64,000 nucleotides of DNA from an uncultured Bacilli bacterium (GCA_934140285.1 CAKPBI010000002.1:1-64000), one strand, 5' to 3'. Counted from the stretch's first letter, positions 44,352 through 54,032 are shown. Made by a program: numbers and translations. The notes: generated by a model from the sequence alone, not told the origin.

Positions 44352-45966
44352 TTAATTCATAATCAGGATCAATATAAATGGTCTTTTGATTAGTGTAAGT
44401 AACATGATATCCTTTAGTTCCTGGAATTTTTTTAATGTATTGTACTTTTGTATAATCAATTGGAACTGTACTAGATTTAGAATATTTAGAATAGTATCCT
44501 GCAATACTTGCTGCAAGCCTTATAACTTGTTCACTTAAAGTAAATGACGGATTATTATTAGGTACACTGACAACTACATGAGCACCACTTCCATCTTTTA
44601 CATGAAACCAGTAGTCGTTATTTCTCGCAAGTTTATTAGTTAGATAATCATTTTGAATATTGTTTTTACCAACATATATAGTAACATCTTCATAGTTAAA
44701 ATGTTGAATTGAAATCTTATTATTCTTTTTTGAAGATAGTTTTTTAGCTTTGTTTTTGTATTGTTCTGAATTCGTAATTAAATCTAACTTGATTTCATCT
44801 AACTCGCTAGCGGTCGCAAACTCAAGCATTGATAGAATATCATTTAAGTATCTAATTTCTTCTTTTGTCTTATTAATTTGGTTAGTTACTTCAATTAAAG
44901 CATTACTAGCTTTTTTACCTTTGTTAAAGATTTGCTTTAAGTTTTTAGAGGCATCTAACATAGGGTTTAAATCAATGGTAATTTTTTCTCCATTATGAAT
45001 AAAGTCAATAACATTAATACTAGTCATTCCCTTTTTAACCATATATAGATTTGCTTGTAACAAAATACCTAAATCTTTGTATTTTAAGTTTTCTTCAGCT
45101 TTATTTAAGTCATCAATTAAATTAGCTAGTTTTGTATTTTGATGAGTAATAAGTCTTTTCACTTGTTTGATCAAATCCATATTTGTGTAGTTAATAGTTT
45201 GCTTGCATACGTTATAAAAATAATCAAGCATTTCAGACAAAGTTTTAAACGTTAATATACTATCACTATTAAAAGATGAAAGAAGGAAACAATAGAAATC
45301 TTGTTTGTTTTCTTTAGTATAGATATTAGGAACAATTTTATTTTCCAAAAACTTTTTTACATCTCCATCATAATAATTCATAATCTCATTTTGAATTACT
45401 TTAGCAATGCCTTGATAATTAGCTATAGGATAACTAACATCAACTTCAAAGGGATTTAATAAATCATTTTGTATTGGAAATACATATGTTGCTTTAGGGA
45501 TGATATAGCGATTATTATTTTCAGTTGGAGGAACTCTGCGAATAGAGTCAATAATTTTATTATCTTCATTAATTAATATTACATTACTATTTCTTCCCAT
45601 AATTTCAATAATTAATCGGTAGTCTGCATTATCACCCATTTCATTGTAGGTATTGATAGTAAAAATTATCAAACGGTCATTTTGGTATTGAGAGATGCTT
45701 GTAATTATTCCACGTTCAATATATTTTCTTAAGATCATACAAAAGTTCCCAGGAACTTGAGGATTTTCAAATGCTTGTTTAGTAAGATAAATCCTAGATG
45801 AATCAAGGGATGCGGAAATTAACAATTGAAATGTTTGGTTAGAAGTTCTAAGTTGTAATAAAATTTCTAATGGATTGGGTTGGTATATTTTATTAATTTT
45901 TGCTTTTAATATTGTGTTATTAAATTCATCAGTTAAGTAATGTACAAATATTCCATCCATACTCAT
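44329..45966 (-). CDS. rqcH: Ribosome quality control factor RqcH (NFACT family)
   Basis: Binds stalled 50S subunits and directs C-terminal alanine tailing. 545 residues: NFACT-N with MSMDG at the start and the invariant Asp-Arg pair in QNDRLIIF (about 98-105), IEIMGRNSNVILI, helix-hairpin-helix and coiled-coil middle part (about 250-410), then NFACT-R (YVGKNNIQNDYLT...DYWFHVKDGSGAHVV). Often annotated as fibronectin-binding protein. ATG 45966 has AAGGAGG 9 bases upstream; two earlier in-frame starts are too close to it. Convergent with the cse60-like gene. Confidence 0.92.
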   Translation of the reverse strand: MSMDGIFVHYLTDEFNNTILKAKINKIYQPNPLEILLQLRTSNQTFQLLISASLDSSRIYLTKQAFENPQVPGNFCMILRKYIERGIITSISQYQNDRLIIFTINTYNEMGDNADYRLIIEIMGRNSNVILINEDNKIIDSIRRVPPTENNNRYIIPKATYVFPIQNDLLNPFEVDVSYPIANYQGIAKVIQNEIMNYYDGDVKKFLENKIVPNIYTKENKQDFYCFLLSSFNSDSILTFKTLSEMLDYFYNVCKQTINYTNMDLIKQVKRLITHQNTKLANLIDDLNKAEENLKYKDLGILLQANLYMVKKGMTSINVIDFIHNGEKITIDLNPMLDASKNLKQIFNKGKKASNALIEVTNQINKTKEEIRYLNDILSMLEFATASELDEIKLDLITNSEQYKNKAKKLSSKKNNKISIQHFNYEDVTIYVGKNNIQNDYLTNKLARNNDYWFHVKDGSGAHVVVSVPNNNPSFTLSEQVIRLAASIAGYYSKYSKSSTVPIDYTKVQYIKKIPGTKGYHVTYTNQKTIYIDPDYELIKQYLRK

Positions 45967-46037
45967 TTTCATCAACCTCCTTAGTAATATTATTATACAC
46001 TATTTCTACTAAAAATTAATAAAATAGAATAAAAAAG

Positions 46038-46066
46038 TTGAATTAATAACCAAATAGTGATAAAAT
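46038..46066 (+). promoter_or_regulatory. SigA promoter for gmk-rpoZ
   Basis: TTGAAT, 17-base spacer, TAAAAT, 29 bases before gmk. Confidence 0.65.
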
Positions 46067-46095
46067 ATATAAAATGTGTTATTTGAGAGGTCCAT

Positions 46096-46728
46096 ATGAA
46101 ACTTGACAAAAAGGGATTATTAATCGTTATTTCTGGCCCATCTGGTGTCGGCAAAGGCACTGTAAGAAAAGCATTATTTGAAAGAGAAGGCCAAGATTTA
46201 GTATATTCCATATCCATGACTACGCGTACTCCACGAAATGGTGAACAGGATGGTATTGATTACTATTTTGTATCACATGATGAATTTGAACATCAAATAG
46301 AAAGAGGGAACTTATTAGAATACGCTAAGTTTGTTGGAAACTATTATGGTACTCCATATGATAGGGTAGAAGAACAATTGAATAAAGGACATGAAGTTGT
46401 ACTTGAAATTGATGTTCAAGGAGCAATGCAAGTAAAAGCCAAAAAGCCAGAAGCAGTATTTATATTTATTGCTCCACCATCATTTAAATCTTTGGAAGAA
46501 CGCCTAAGACACAGAGGAACGGAAACCGAAGAAGTAATAAAAGAACGTTTAGTAAAAGCAGAAAGAGAGATTAATCAAGCTGCTGCTTATGACTATATTG
46601 TTGTTAATGATGATGTTGATAATGCGGCTGATAGAGTTATGGCGATTATAAGAGCAGAACATGCTCGCTGCAGCCGTAGTTTAGAAGAATACTATAGATT
46701 AATGAAAGGAAATGAACAATATGAATAA
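46096..46728 (+). CDS. gmk: Guanylate kinase
   Basis: Phosphorylates GMP to GDP. 210 residues. P-loop SGPSGVGKGT (about 13-22), GMP-binding SMTTRTPRNGEQDGIDYYFV, LEIDVQGAMQVK and RLRHRGTE lid region are complete. It overlaps rpoZ by 8 bases; gmk-rpoZ is a widely conserved pair. Confidence 0.96.
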   Translation: MKLDKKGLLIVISGPSGVGKGTVRKALFEREGQDLVYSISMTTRTPRNGEQDGIDYYFVSHDEFEHQIERGNLLEYAKFVGNYYGTPYDRVEEQLNKGHEVVLEIDVQGAMQVKAKKPEAVFIFIAPPSFKSLEERLRHRGTETEEVIKERLVKAEREINQAAAYDYIVVNDDVDNAADRVMAIIRAEHARCSRSLEEYYRLMKGNEQYE

Positions 46729-46942
46729 TGTGAAAATGAAAGAAAATGAAGGAATGAGATATCCATCAATTGATCAATTAACTCATAAATCAAATTCAAA
46801 ATATAAATTAGTTATTGCTGTCGCAAAAAGAGCAGAAGAAATCGATGAAACTGGTAAATGCTATTTACCTCAAACTGTTAATGTAAAAAGCATTGGTATT
46901 GCTTTAGAAGAAATTGTTCAAGATAAAATAATTATTGAATAG
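46721..46942 (+). CDS. rpoZ: RNA polymerase omega subunit
   Basis: 73 residues. The core MRYPSIDQLTHKSNSKYKLVIAVAKRAEEI is the omega fold that wraps the beta' C-terminus; the C-terminal part SIGIALEEIVQDKI is also typical. ATG 46721 is preceded by AAAGGA at a spacing of about 10, while an upstream ATG at 46712 directly touches that site. Confidence 0.93.
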   Translation: MNNVKMKENEGMRYPSIDQLTHKSNSKYKLVIAVAKRAEEIDETGKCYLPQTVNVKSIGIALEEIVQDKIIIE

Positions 46943-46949
46943 GTGAAAT

Positions 46950-48452
46950 ATGGATAAGTTAATCAACCAATATTTAAAGTTAAGAAAACAACTTATTGCG
47001 ATGAATTTTATTAATTATTTAATAAGTTGGGATAGTGAAACTGAGGCTCCTGTTGGTTGTTTTGAACTTAGATCTGAACAAGTAAGTACATTATCTGAAA
47101 TATCATATAAACTACTTATGAGTAAAAAAAGTAAAAAACTAATCGCTGACCTTTATGAAAATAGAGATCAGCTTTCTTTAATTTTAAGAAAAGAGATTAC
47201 AGATCTATACAAAACACTAAGAAAAAAAGAACTAGTCCCTAAAAAAGAAATCATTGCATACGAAACGCTTTTATCAAAAGCATCAATCATCTGGACTAAA
47301 GCCAAACTAGAAAATAACTATGAATTATTTAAACCTACCGTACAAAAAATAATTGAGTACAATAAAAGATATGTTAAGTATGTAGAAACAAAAGATCTTA
47401 AAGGTTATGATGTTTTACTTGATGAATATGAAGAAGGATCAAATACTAAGTTTTATGATGAATTTTTTGCTTTGTTAAAACAAGAAATTGTTCCACTTGT
47501 CAAGAAAATTAATACCGTTAAATATAAGTATAATGAATCATTTTTAAAAAATAAATATGATGTAACTAAACAAAGAAAATTTGCGGAATACTTAATGGAT
47601 GTAATGAATTTTGATAAAACTAAAGGATTAATGAAGGAAAGTGAACATCCATTTACATCAGGCTTTGGCACAACAGATGTTAGAATTACAAATCATTATT
47701 ATGAAGATTTATTAACATCAAGCATTTTTTCTGTTATTCATGAAACAGGACATGGATTATATGAACAAAATTGCAATCCAGAACTAGATGAAACTTTACT
47801 TGGTGGTGGTGCTTCAATGGCAATGCATGAATCCCAATCACGTTTTTATGAAAATATCATTGGAAGAAAATATTCTTTTTGGGAAACACATTATCCAGTA
47901 TTACAAGAACTATTTAAAGATGAATTAAAAGACACAACATTAGATGATTTTTACCATAATGTGAATAAAGTAGTGTGCTCGCTAATTAGAACTGAGGCTG
48001 ATGAATTAACATATTCACTTCATATAATGATAAGATATGAACTAGAAAAAGGCCTAATTAGTGGTACTATTTCTGTAGATGAATTACCTCAAAAATGGAA
48101 TGAAATGTACGAAAATTATTTAGGAATTACCCCCCCAAATGATAGTCTTGGTGTGCTACAAGATATCCATTGGGCTGGTGGATCATTCGGCTATTTTCCT
48201 ACATATGCATTGGGTAGTGCTTATGCAGCACAACTATATAATGCGATGAAAAAAGAAATTAATGTAGATGAAATTATAAAGAGCAAGAACTTAAAAGAAA
48301 TTAATGAATGGTTAAAAAAACATGTTCATTATTACGGAAAAACACTATCTTCTAAGGAAATAATCATTAAATCAACAAAAGAAGAATTTAATCCGAAATA
48401 CTATATTGAATACTTAAAAGAAAAATATATGAGTATTTATAATTTGAATTAA
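46950..48452 (+). CDS. M32 carboxypeptidase (Taq family)
   Basis: Zinc metallo-carboxypeptidase, 500 residues, mostly helical. The HExxH site reads HETGH within SVIHETGHGLYEQN (about 264-277), with the third ligand Glu in MAMHESQSRFYEN; FGTTDVRITNHY and IRTEADELTYSLHI are family blocks. Cytoplasmic, probably for peptide turnover. It lies 7 bases after rpoZ in the same direction, likely co-transcribed. Confidence 0.93.
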   Translation: MDKLINQYLKLRKQLIAMNFINYLISWDSETEAPVGCFELRSEQVSTLSEISYKLLMSKKSKKLIADLYENRDQLSLILRKEITDLYKTLRKKELVPKKEIIAYETLLSKASIIWTKAKLENNYELFKPTVQKIIEYNKRYVKYVETKDLKGYDVLLDEYEEGSNTKFYDEFFALLKQEIVPLVKKINTVKYKYNESFLKNKYDVTKQRKFAEYLMDVMNFDKTKGLMKESEHPFTSGFGTTDVRITNHYYEDLLTSSIFSVIHETGHGLYEQNCNPELDETLLGGGASMAMHESQSRFYENIIGRKYSFWETHYPVLQELFKDELKDTTLDDFYHNVNKVVCSLIRTEADELTYSLHIMIRYELEKGLISGTISVDELPQKWNEMYENYLGITPPNDSLGVLQDIHWAGGSFGYFPTYALGSAYAAQLYNAMKKEINVDEIIKSKNLKEINEWLKKHVHYYGKTLSSKEIIIKSTKEEFNPKYYIEYLKEKYMSIYNLN

Positions 48453-48484
48453 GTATAAAAATATTATGATGGAACATAATAAAA

Positions 48485-48549
48485 ATGCCACATCTTAATT
48501 CTTCTCTTTCTTCTTTCCCTTTACATTACCTATACCTAAGATGTGGTAT
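48485..48549 (+). other. Inverted repeat with pyrimidine-rich loop
   Basis: ATGCCACATCTTA (48485-48497) pairs with TAAGATGTGGTAT (48537-48549), 13 pairs with one G-T, around a 39-base loop that is almost purely C/T in its first part. No T-run follows, and a separate terminator lies downstream, so it is not a simple terminator. Confidence 0.5.
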
Positions 48550-48567
48550 GAATCAGAAACAATAAAT

Positions 48568-48605
48568 TTATAGAATTCTATATTGTGAAATTCTATAATT
48601 TTTTC
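48568..48605 (+). terminator. Rho-independent terminator before the esterase gene
   Basis: 10-bp perfect stem TTATAGAATT / AATTCTATAA, 11-base loop, then six T. Confidence 0.75.
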
Positions 48606-48631
48606 TTACAATTAGAAGAAAGGAAACCAAA

Positions 48632-49486
48632 ATGAAAAAAATAATTAGTATTCTAATAATAACCTTCTTATTGATGTTTGTATCATGTAAAGACAATTTT
48701 AAACATGAGACCTTGGGAAAAGGAAACAATGAAGAAGTAGCCGTTTATTTATTATTAGGTCAGTCTAACGCTAGTGGTTATACAAAAATACAATATTTAA
48801 AAGAAAAATCAATTGATACGTATAACATCGCCAATTCTGGTTTTTCTAATGTATATATTAATTCATGTGTTGAAGGAAAATTAAATACTAAAGGATTTGT
48901 TAACGTCACCCTTGGACAAGGAACTAACGCCAAATGCTTTGGCCCAGAAATTGGTATAAGTATGATTCTCCAAGAAAAAGCTAAAAAGAGTATAATTATA
49001 AAATATTCATATGGGGGAACTAATCTATATCATGATTGGAACATTAATGAAAAAAATAATCTTTTTATCAAAATGATATCTTTCGTTAATTCGTCTTTAA
49101 ATCACTTAAAAGAAAAGGGATATTCTCCTAAGGTGAAAGCAACATTTTTCATGCAAGGAGAATCAGATGCCTTTGATCATGCCTTAGAATATGAAGATCA
49201 TTTAGTTTCATTCATTGAAAATATCAGAAAAGAATATGGCGATATTTTCTTTGTTGATGCTTTAATCAGCGATAGTTCAGTGTGGAAAAATCATAAAATA
49301 ATTAATGATGCTAAAAGAAATGCTTCACTACTATCTAACAAGAATTTGCTTGTAGATACTATTTCTTGCCAATTGTCATATCAAACAGAGCCAAAAGATA
49401 ACGTTGATTTGTGTCACTATGATTCCTTGGGAATGATTGAGCTTGGTAAGTTGTTTATTAACACCTATTTAGAAACTCAAAGATAA
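48632..49486 (+). CDS. Lipoprotein with SGNH/SASA-type carbohydrate esterase domain
   Basis: 284 residues. Lipobox FVSC (Cys 19) after a hydrophobic signal. The mature part is an SGNH hydrolase of the sialate O-acetylesterase/CE6 type: LLGQSNASGY with the nucleophile Ser (about 51), GPEIGIS, YSYGGTNL, FMQGESDA, and a C-terminal DxxHYDSLGMIELG with the catalytic Asp/His. It would remove acetyl groups from an extracellular polysaccharide; xylan or sialic acid or wall glycans are all possible. Stand-alone unit between two terminators. AGAAAGGA precedes the ATG. Confidence 0.82.
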   Translation: MKKIISILIITFLLMFVSCKDNFKHETLGKGNNEEVAVYLLLGQSNASGYTKIQYLKEKSIDTYNIANSGFSNVYINSCVEGKLNTKGFVNVTLGQGTNAKCFGPEIGISMILQEKAKKSIIIKYSYGGTNLYHDWNINEKNNLFIKMISFVNSSLNHLKEKGYSPKVKATFFMQGESDAFDHALEYEDHLVSFIENIRKEYGDIFFVDALISDSSVWKNHKIINDAKRNASLLSNKNLLVDTISCQLSYQTEPKDNVDLCHYDSLGMIELGKLFINTYLETQR

Positions 49487-49507
49487 GGCGTATGCTTTAT
49501 CTTTTTT
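49479..49507 (+). terminator. Rho-independent terminator
   Basis: 11-bp stem AAAGATAAGGC / GCTTTATCTTT with one G-T, GTAT loop, T-run; includes the stop codon of the esterase gene. Confidence 0.8.
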
Positions 49508-49561
49508 GGTATATAATAACAATTGGATAGCAAAAATATATAACTAAACAAAGCATTAATT

Positions 49562-49590
49562 TTGACAAAACAAGGCTAAAAGAGTATAAT
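49562..49590 (+). promoter_or_regulatory. SigA promoter of the str operon
   Basis: Consensus TTGACA, 17-base spacer, TATAAT. Leader of about 110 bases to rpsL. Confidence 0.88.
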
Positions 49591-49706
49591 ATACGAGGTT
49601 AAGTTTTGACAATCGTCAAGACTAAATTTTATGCAGAATTGAACCGCATGGAACTGTGGTAATAATTAAAGTTTGCATAATGAATTTAAAGGAAAGGAGA
49701 ACTATT
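49591..49706 (+). promoter_or_regulatory. Structured 5' leader of rpsL
   Basis: The leader can fold into several stems: TTGAC / GTCAA (49604-49618 region), an enclosing TTATGCA / TGCATAA pair (49628-49634 with 49674-49680), and inside it CCGCA / TGTGG. There is no terminator-like T-run. This could be an autoregulatory ribosomal protein site (S7 or S12), which is inference; no known leader family is recognised. Confidence 0.4.
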
Positions 49707-50123
49707 ATGCCTACAATTAATCAATTAGTTCGTACTGCTCGTGAAGACAAAGTTAGAAAGTCTAAATCACCACATTTAGGAATTGGTTACAATAGTTTAA
49801 AGAAAGTTGAAACTAAAGTATACAGTCCTCAAAAGAAAGGTGTTTGTACACGTGTTACTACTATGACACCTAAAAAACCAAACTCTGCTATTCGTAAGAT
49901 GGCCCGTGTTCGTTTAAGCAATGGTATCGAAGTAACAGCATACATTCCAGGTGTTGGACACAAATTACAAGAACATAGCGTTGTTTTAATCCGTGGTGGA
50001 CGTATCAAAGACTTACCAGGTGTTCGTTACCATATCATTAGAGGTACTATGGATACAACTGGTGTTGAAAACCGTAAACAAGCTCGTTCAAAATATGGCG
50101 CAAAACGCCCTAAAACTAAATAA
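49707..50123 (+). CDS. rpsL: Ribosomal protein uS12
   Basis: Decoding-centre protein, 138 residues. TPKKPNSAIRK carries the conserved Lys that streptomycin-resistance changes affect, and GGRIKDLPGVRYH carries the second one; both are wild type. GTxDTxGVxxRKQARSKYG ends the protein. AAAGGAGA supports ATG 49707; an upstream start at 49656 lies in the leader. Confidence 0.97.
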   Translation: MPTINQLVRTAREDKVRKSKSPHLGIGYNSLKKVETKVYSPQKKGVCTRVTTMTPKKPNSAIRKMARVRLSNGIEVTAYIPGVGHKLQEHSVVLIRGGRIKDLPGVRYHIIRGTMDTTGVENRKQARSKYGAKRPKTK

Positions 50124-50168
50124 GGTATGTATTTAAAATATTGATAGAATAGGAAAGGAGGAAATATC

Positions 50169-50639
50169 ATGCCTCGTAAAGGACAGGTTCCAAAACGTAA
50201 AGTATTACCAGATCCAATTTATAATTCAGTACTAGTAACAAGACTTGTTAATAGCATTATGTTGGATGGTAAAAAAGGTGTTGCTCAAGAAATTATCTAT
50301 GGTGCATTTGAAAGAGTTGCAAAAGTAACTGGTCGTGACCCACTAGAAGTATATCAAGAAGCACTAAATAATATTATGCCACAATTAGAAGTTCGTTCTC
50401 GCCGTGTTGGTGGAGCTAACTACCAAGTACCAGTTGAAGTTAGAGAAGAGAGAAGATATACTCTAGGTTTAAGATGGTTAACAAATTATGCACGTCTTCG
50501 TAATGAAAAAACTATGGAAGAACGTCTTGCAAAAGAAATCATGGATGCTGCAAATGGAGTTGGTGCATCAGTTAAGAAACGTGAAGATACTCACCGTATG
50601 GCTGAAGCTAATAAAGCATTTGCTCATTACCAATGGTAA
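50169..50639 (+). CDS. rpsG: Ribosomal protein uS7
   Basis: 156 residues, 30S head assembly protein. MPRKGQVPKR start, the LVNSIMLDGKKGVAQ helix, NNIMPQLEVRSRRVGGANYQVP and the C-terminal DTHRMAEANKAFAHYQW are standard. AAAGGAGG lies just before the ATG. Second gene of the str operon, 45 bases after rpsL. Confidence 0.97.
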   Translation: MPRKGQVPKRKVLPDPIYNSVLVTRLVNSIMLDGKKGVAQEIIYGAFERVAKVTGRDPLEVYQEALNNIMPQLEVRSRRVGGANYQVPVEVREERRYTLGLRWLTNYARLRNEKTMEERLAKEIMDAANGVGASVKKREDTHRMAEANKAFAHYQW

Positions 50640-50657
50640 TTTTTAGGAGAAATTAAA

Positions 50658-52727
50658 ATGGCTCGCGAAATATCATTACAAAATACCCGTAATATCGGAA
50701 TCATGGCTCATATAGATGCTGGTAAAACCACATTTACTGAGAGAGTTTTATATCATACAGGAAAAATCCATAAAATAGGTGAAACACATGATGGTGCAGC
50801 AACTATGGACTGGATGGAACAAGAACAAGAAAGAGGAATAACAATTACATCAGCGGCAACTACAGCTTATTGGCATGGTCACCGTATAAATATCATTGAC
50901 ACTCCAGGGCATGTTGACTTCACCGTTGAAGTAAGCAGATCATTAAGGGTTCTCGATGGAGCGGTAACAGTTTTAGATGCACAAGCGGGCGTAGAGCCTC
51001 AAACAGAAACTGTTTGGCGTCAAGCAACTGATTATATGGTACCACGTCTTGTATTTGTTAATAAGATGGATAAAACTGGTGCTGACTTTAAATTTAGTTG
51101 TGAATCACTAGAAAAACGTTTAGGCGCTAATGCTCATGCTATTCAACTTCCAATTGGAGCTGAAAGCAATTTTAGAGGTATTATCGACCTAGTAACAATG
51201 AAAGCTTTCTTATATGATGAAAATCATGTTGATGAAGCTGGACATGAAATTGAAATTCCTGAAGAACTAAAGGAAGACGCTGAATTATATCGTGATGAAT
51301 TAATTAATGCTGTTGCAGATTTTGATGAAGATTTGATGATGGCTTATCTTGACAATGAAGAAATCACAGTTGAAATGTTAAAAAAAGCAATTCGTACTGC
51401 GACACTATCTGTTCAATTCTTCCCAGTATTATGCGGAACTGCATTTAAAAATAAAGGTGTTAAGAAAGTCTTAGATGCTGTAATCGATTATTTACCAGGT
51501 CCTACTGACGTAGCTGCTATTAAAGGCCATGACATGGATGGAAATGAAGTAATCGTTGATGCAGCTGATGATGAACCTTTTGCAGCATTAGCATTTAAAG
51601 TAATGACTGACCCATATGTAGGTAAGTTAACATTCTTTAGAGTTTATCGTGGTAAACTTGAATCAGGCTCTTATATATATAATGCAACAAAAGGCAAAAA
51701 AGAAAGAGTTGGTCGTATTCTTCTTATGCACGCAAATAATCGTACAGAAATTAAAGAAGTTTATGCCGGCGATATAGCAGCTGCTGTTGGTCTAAAAGAC
51801 ACAGTAACTGGAGATACAATGTGTGATGAAAAATCCCCTGTAATTCTTGAATCAATGGTTTTCCCTGAACCAGTTATCCATGTTGCCATTGAACCAAAAA
51901 CAAAAGGTGACCAAGATAAGATGGGTGTAGCTTTATTAAAGCTTGCTGAAGAAGACCCAACATTCAGAACATACACTGACCATGAAACTGGTCAAACAAT
52001 CATTGCAGGTATGGGTGAATTACATCTAGACATTATCGTTGACCGTATGCGTCGTGAATTTAAGGTAGAATGTAATGTAGGTCAACCACAAGTTTCATAT
52101 CGTGAAACTATTAAAAAATTCGGTAAAGTTCAAGGTAAGTTCGTACGTCAATCAGGTGGCCGTGGACAATACGGTGATTGCGTAGTTGAATTTGAACCTA
52201 ACCCAGGTAAAGGCTTTGAATTTATTGATAAAACTGTTGGCGGTGTTGTTCCAAAAGAATATATTCCATCAATCCAAAAAGGTATTGAAGGTGCACTTGC
52301 TAATGGTAACTTAGCTGGATATCCAACTATTGATATCAAAGCTACATTAGTATTTGGTTCTTACCATGATGTCGACTCAAGCCAAATCGCCTTCGAAGTA
52401 GCAGGTGGTCTTGCATTTAAAGAATCTGCAAAAGTGTGTCAACCAGTATTACTTGAACCAATTATGTTGGTTGAAGTAGTAGTTCCTGATGAATATGTCG
52501 GAACAGTAATTGGTGACTTAAGCACAAGACGTGGTCGTATCGATGGCCAAGAAGCACGTGGTAAAACACAATCAGTTAGAGCGTTTGTTCCACTAGCACA
52601 AATGTTTGGATATGCTACAGCATTACGTTCTAACACGCAAGGTAGAGGTAATTATACAATGCAATTTGATCATTATGAAGAATGTCCTAAGAACATTGCT
52701 GAAGAGATCATTAAAAAGCGCGCGTAA
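50658..52727 (+). CDS. fusA: Elongation factor G
   Basis: Translocation GTPase, 689 residues. G1 AHIDAGKTT (about 16-24), switch I with RGITITSAATT, G3 DTPGHVDF, G4 NKMDKTGADF, then domains II-V including GMGELHLDI, QSGGRGQYG and the C-terminal RRGRIDGQE. TAGGAG precedes the ATG. It follows rpsG by 18 bases. Confidence 0.98.
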   Translation: MAREISLQNTRNIGIMAHIDAGKTTFTERVLYHTGKIHKIGETHDGAATMDWMEQEQERGITITSAATTAYWHGHRINIIDTPGHVDFTVEVSRSLRVLDGAVTVLDAQAGVEPQTETVWRQATDYMVPRLVFVNKMDKTGADFKFSCESLEKRLGANAHAIQLPIGAESNFRGIIDLVTMKAFLYDENHVDEAGHEIEIPEELKEDAELYRDELINAVADFDEDLMMAYLDNEEITVEMLKKAIRTATLSVQFFPVLCGTAFKNKGVKKVLDAVIDYLPGPTDVAAIKGHDMDGNEVIVDAADDEPFAALAFKVMTDPYVGKLTFFRVYRGKLESGSYIYNATKGKKERVGRILLMHANNRTEIKEVYAGDIAAAVGLKDTVTGDTMCDEKSPVILESMVFPEPVIHVAIEPKTKGDQDKMGVALLKLAEEDPTFRTYTDHETGQTIIAGMGELHLDIIVDRMRREFKVECNVGQPQVSYRETIKKFGKVQGKFVRQSGGRGQYGDCVVEFEPNPGKGFEFIDKTVGGVVPKEYIPSIQKGIEGALANGNLAGYPTIDIKATLVFGSYHDVDSSQIAFEVAGGLAFKESAKVCQPVLLEPIMLVEVVVPDEYVGTVIGDLSTRRGRIDGQEARGKTQSVRAFVPLAQMFGYATALRSNTQGRGNYTMQFDHYEECPKNIAEEIIKKRA

Positions 52728-52742
52728 AAACTAACACTTTAC

Positions 52743-52771
52743 TTGCAAAAAAAACAATTTTAGTATAAAAT
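52743..52771 (+). promoter_or_regulatory. Promoter between fusA and tuf
   Basis: TTGCAA, 17-base spacer, TAAAAT, 35 bases before tuf; suggests additional independent expression of EF-Tu. Confidence 0.62.
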
Positions 52772-52806
52772 TATATTGGACTTAAAAAAGGAAAGGAAGA
52801 AAAATT

Positions 52807-53991
52807 ATGGCAAAGGAAAAATTTGTACGTACTAAACCCCATGTAAACATTGGAACAATCGGACATGTTGACCATGGAAAAACTACTCTTACATCTGCTA
52901 TTACTTATGTATTATCAGAAAAGGGTTTATCTAAAAAAATGGATTATGACCAAATCGATGGTGCTCCAGAAGAAAAAGCTCGTGGTATAACGATCAACAC
53001 ATGCCACGTTGAATATGAAACTGAAAAACGTCACTATGCACACGTTGACTGCCCAGGACATGCTGACTATGTTAAAAACATGATCACTGGTGCCGCTCAA
53101 ATGGATGGCGCTATTCTAGTTATCGCTGCTACTGATGGTCCTATGGCTCAAACTCGTGAACACATCTTACTAAGCCGTCAAGTTGGTGTTCCTAAACTAG
53201 TTGTATTCTTAAACAAATGCGATATGGTTGAAGACGAAGAATTACTTGAATTAGTTGAAATGGAAGTTCGTGAATTATTAAGCGAATATGGTTACCCTGG
53301 TGATGAAACTCCAATCATCCGTGGTTCTGCATTAAAAGCTCTTGAAGGCGATGCAAAAGCTCAAGAAGCTATTATGGAATTAATGAACGTCGTTGATGAA
53401 TATATTCCTGATCCAGTTCGTGAAACTGATAAACCATTCTTAATGCCAGTTGAAGACGTATTCTCTATCACTGGTCGTGGAACAGTTGCTACTGGCCGTG
53501 TTGAACGTGGACAAGTTAAAGTTGGTGATACTGTTGAAATCGTTGGTATCAAACCTACTCGTTCTTGCGTTGTAACAGGTGTTGAAATGTTCCGTAAATT
53601 ACTTGATTACGCTGAAGCAGGTGACAACATTGGTACATTACTTCGTGGTATTAACCGTGATGAAATCGTACGTGGACAAGTTCTTGCTAAACCTAAATCA
53701 GTTACTCCTCATTCAGAATTTGATGCACAAGTTTACGTATTAACAAAAGAAGAAGGTGGACGTCATACAGCATTCTTCTCTAACTATCGTCCTCAATTCT
53801 ATTTCCGTACAACTGACGTTACTGGTGTTATTACATTACCAGAAGGCGTTGAAATGGTTATGCCTGGCGATAATACAGAAATGCATGTATCTTTAATTCA
53901 CCCAATCGCTGTTGAACAAGGAACTAAGTTCTCTATTCGTGAAGGTGGACGTACTGTAGGTGCAGGTTCAGTTTCTAAATTAGACAACTAA
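52807..53991 (+). CDS. tuf: Elongation factor Tu
   Basis: Delivers aminoacyl-tRNA to the ribosome. 394 residues. G1 GHVDHGKTT (about 19-27), switch I EEKARGITINT, G3 DCPGHADY, G4 NKCDM, followed by domains 2 and 3 with FRKLLDYAEAGDN and REGGRTVGAG. Codon use is shifted towards C-ending codons compared with neighbours, as expected for a very highly expressed gene. AAAGGAAAGGA precedes the ATG. Confidence 0.98.
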   Translation: MAKEKFVRTKPHVNIGTIGHVDHGKTTLTSAITYVLSEKGLSKKMDYDQIDGAPEEKARGITINTCHVEYETEKRHYAHVDCPGHADYVKNMITGAAQMDGAILVIAATDGPMAQTREHILLSRQVGVPKLVVFLNKCDMVEDEELLELVEMEVRELLSEYGYPGDETPIIRGSALKALEGDAKAQEAIMELMNVVDEYIPDPVRETDKPFLMPVEDVFSITGRGTVATGRVERGQVKVGDTVEIVGIKPTRSCVVTGVEMFRKLLDYAEAGDNIGTLLRGINRDEIVRGQVLAKPKSVTPHSEFDAQVYVLTKEEGGRHTAFFSNYRPQFYFRTTDVTGVITLPEGVEMVMPGDNTEMHVSLIHPIAVEQGTKFSIREGGRTVGAGSVSKLDN

Positions 53992-54002
53992 TTTGAAATA
54001 CT

Positions 54003-54032
54003 AAAAGGTCTATATTAATAGACCTTTTTTTT
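54003..54032 (+). terminator. Rho-independent terminator of the str cluster
   Basis: 11-bp perfect stem AAAAGGTCTAT / ATAGACCTTTT, ATTA loop, T-run. Confidence 0.9.
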
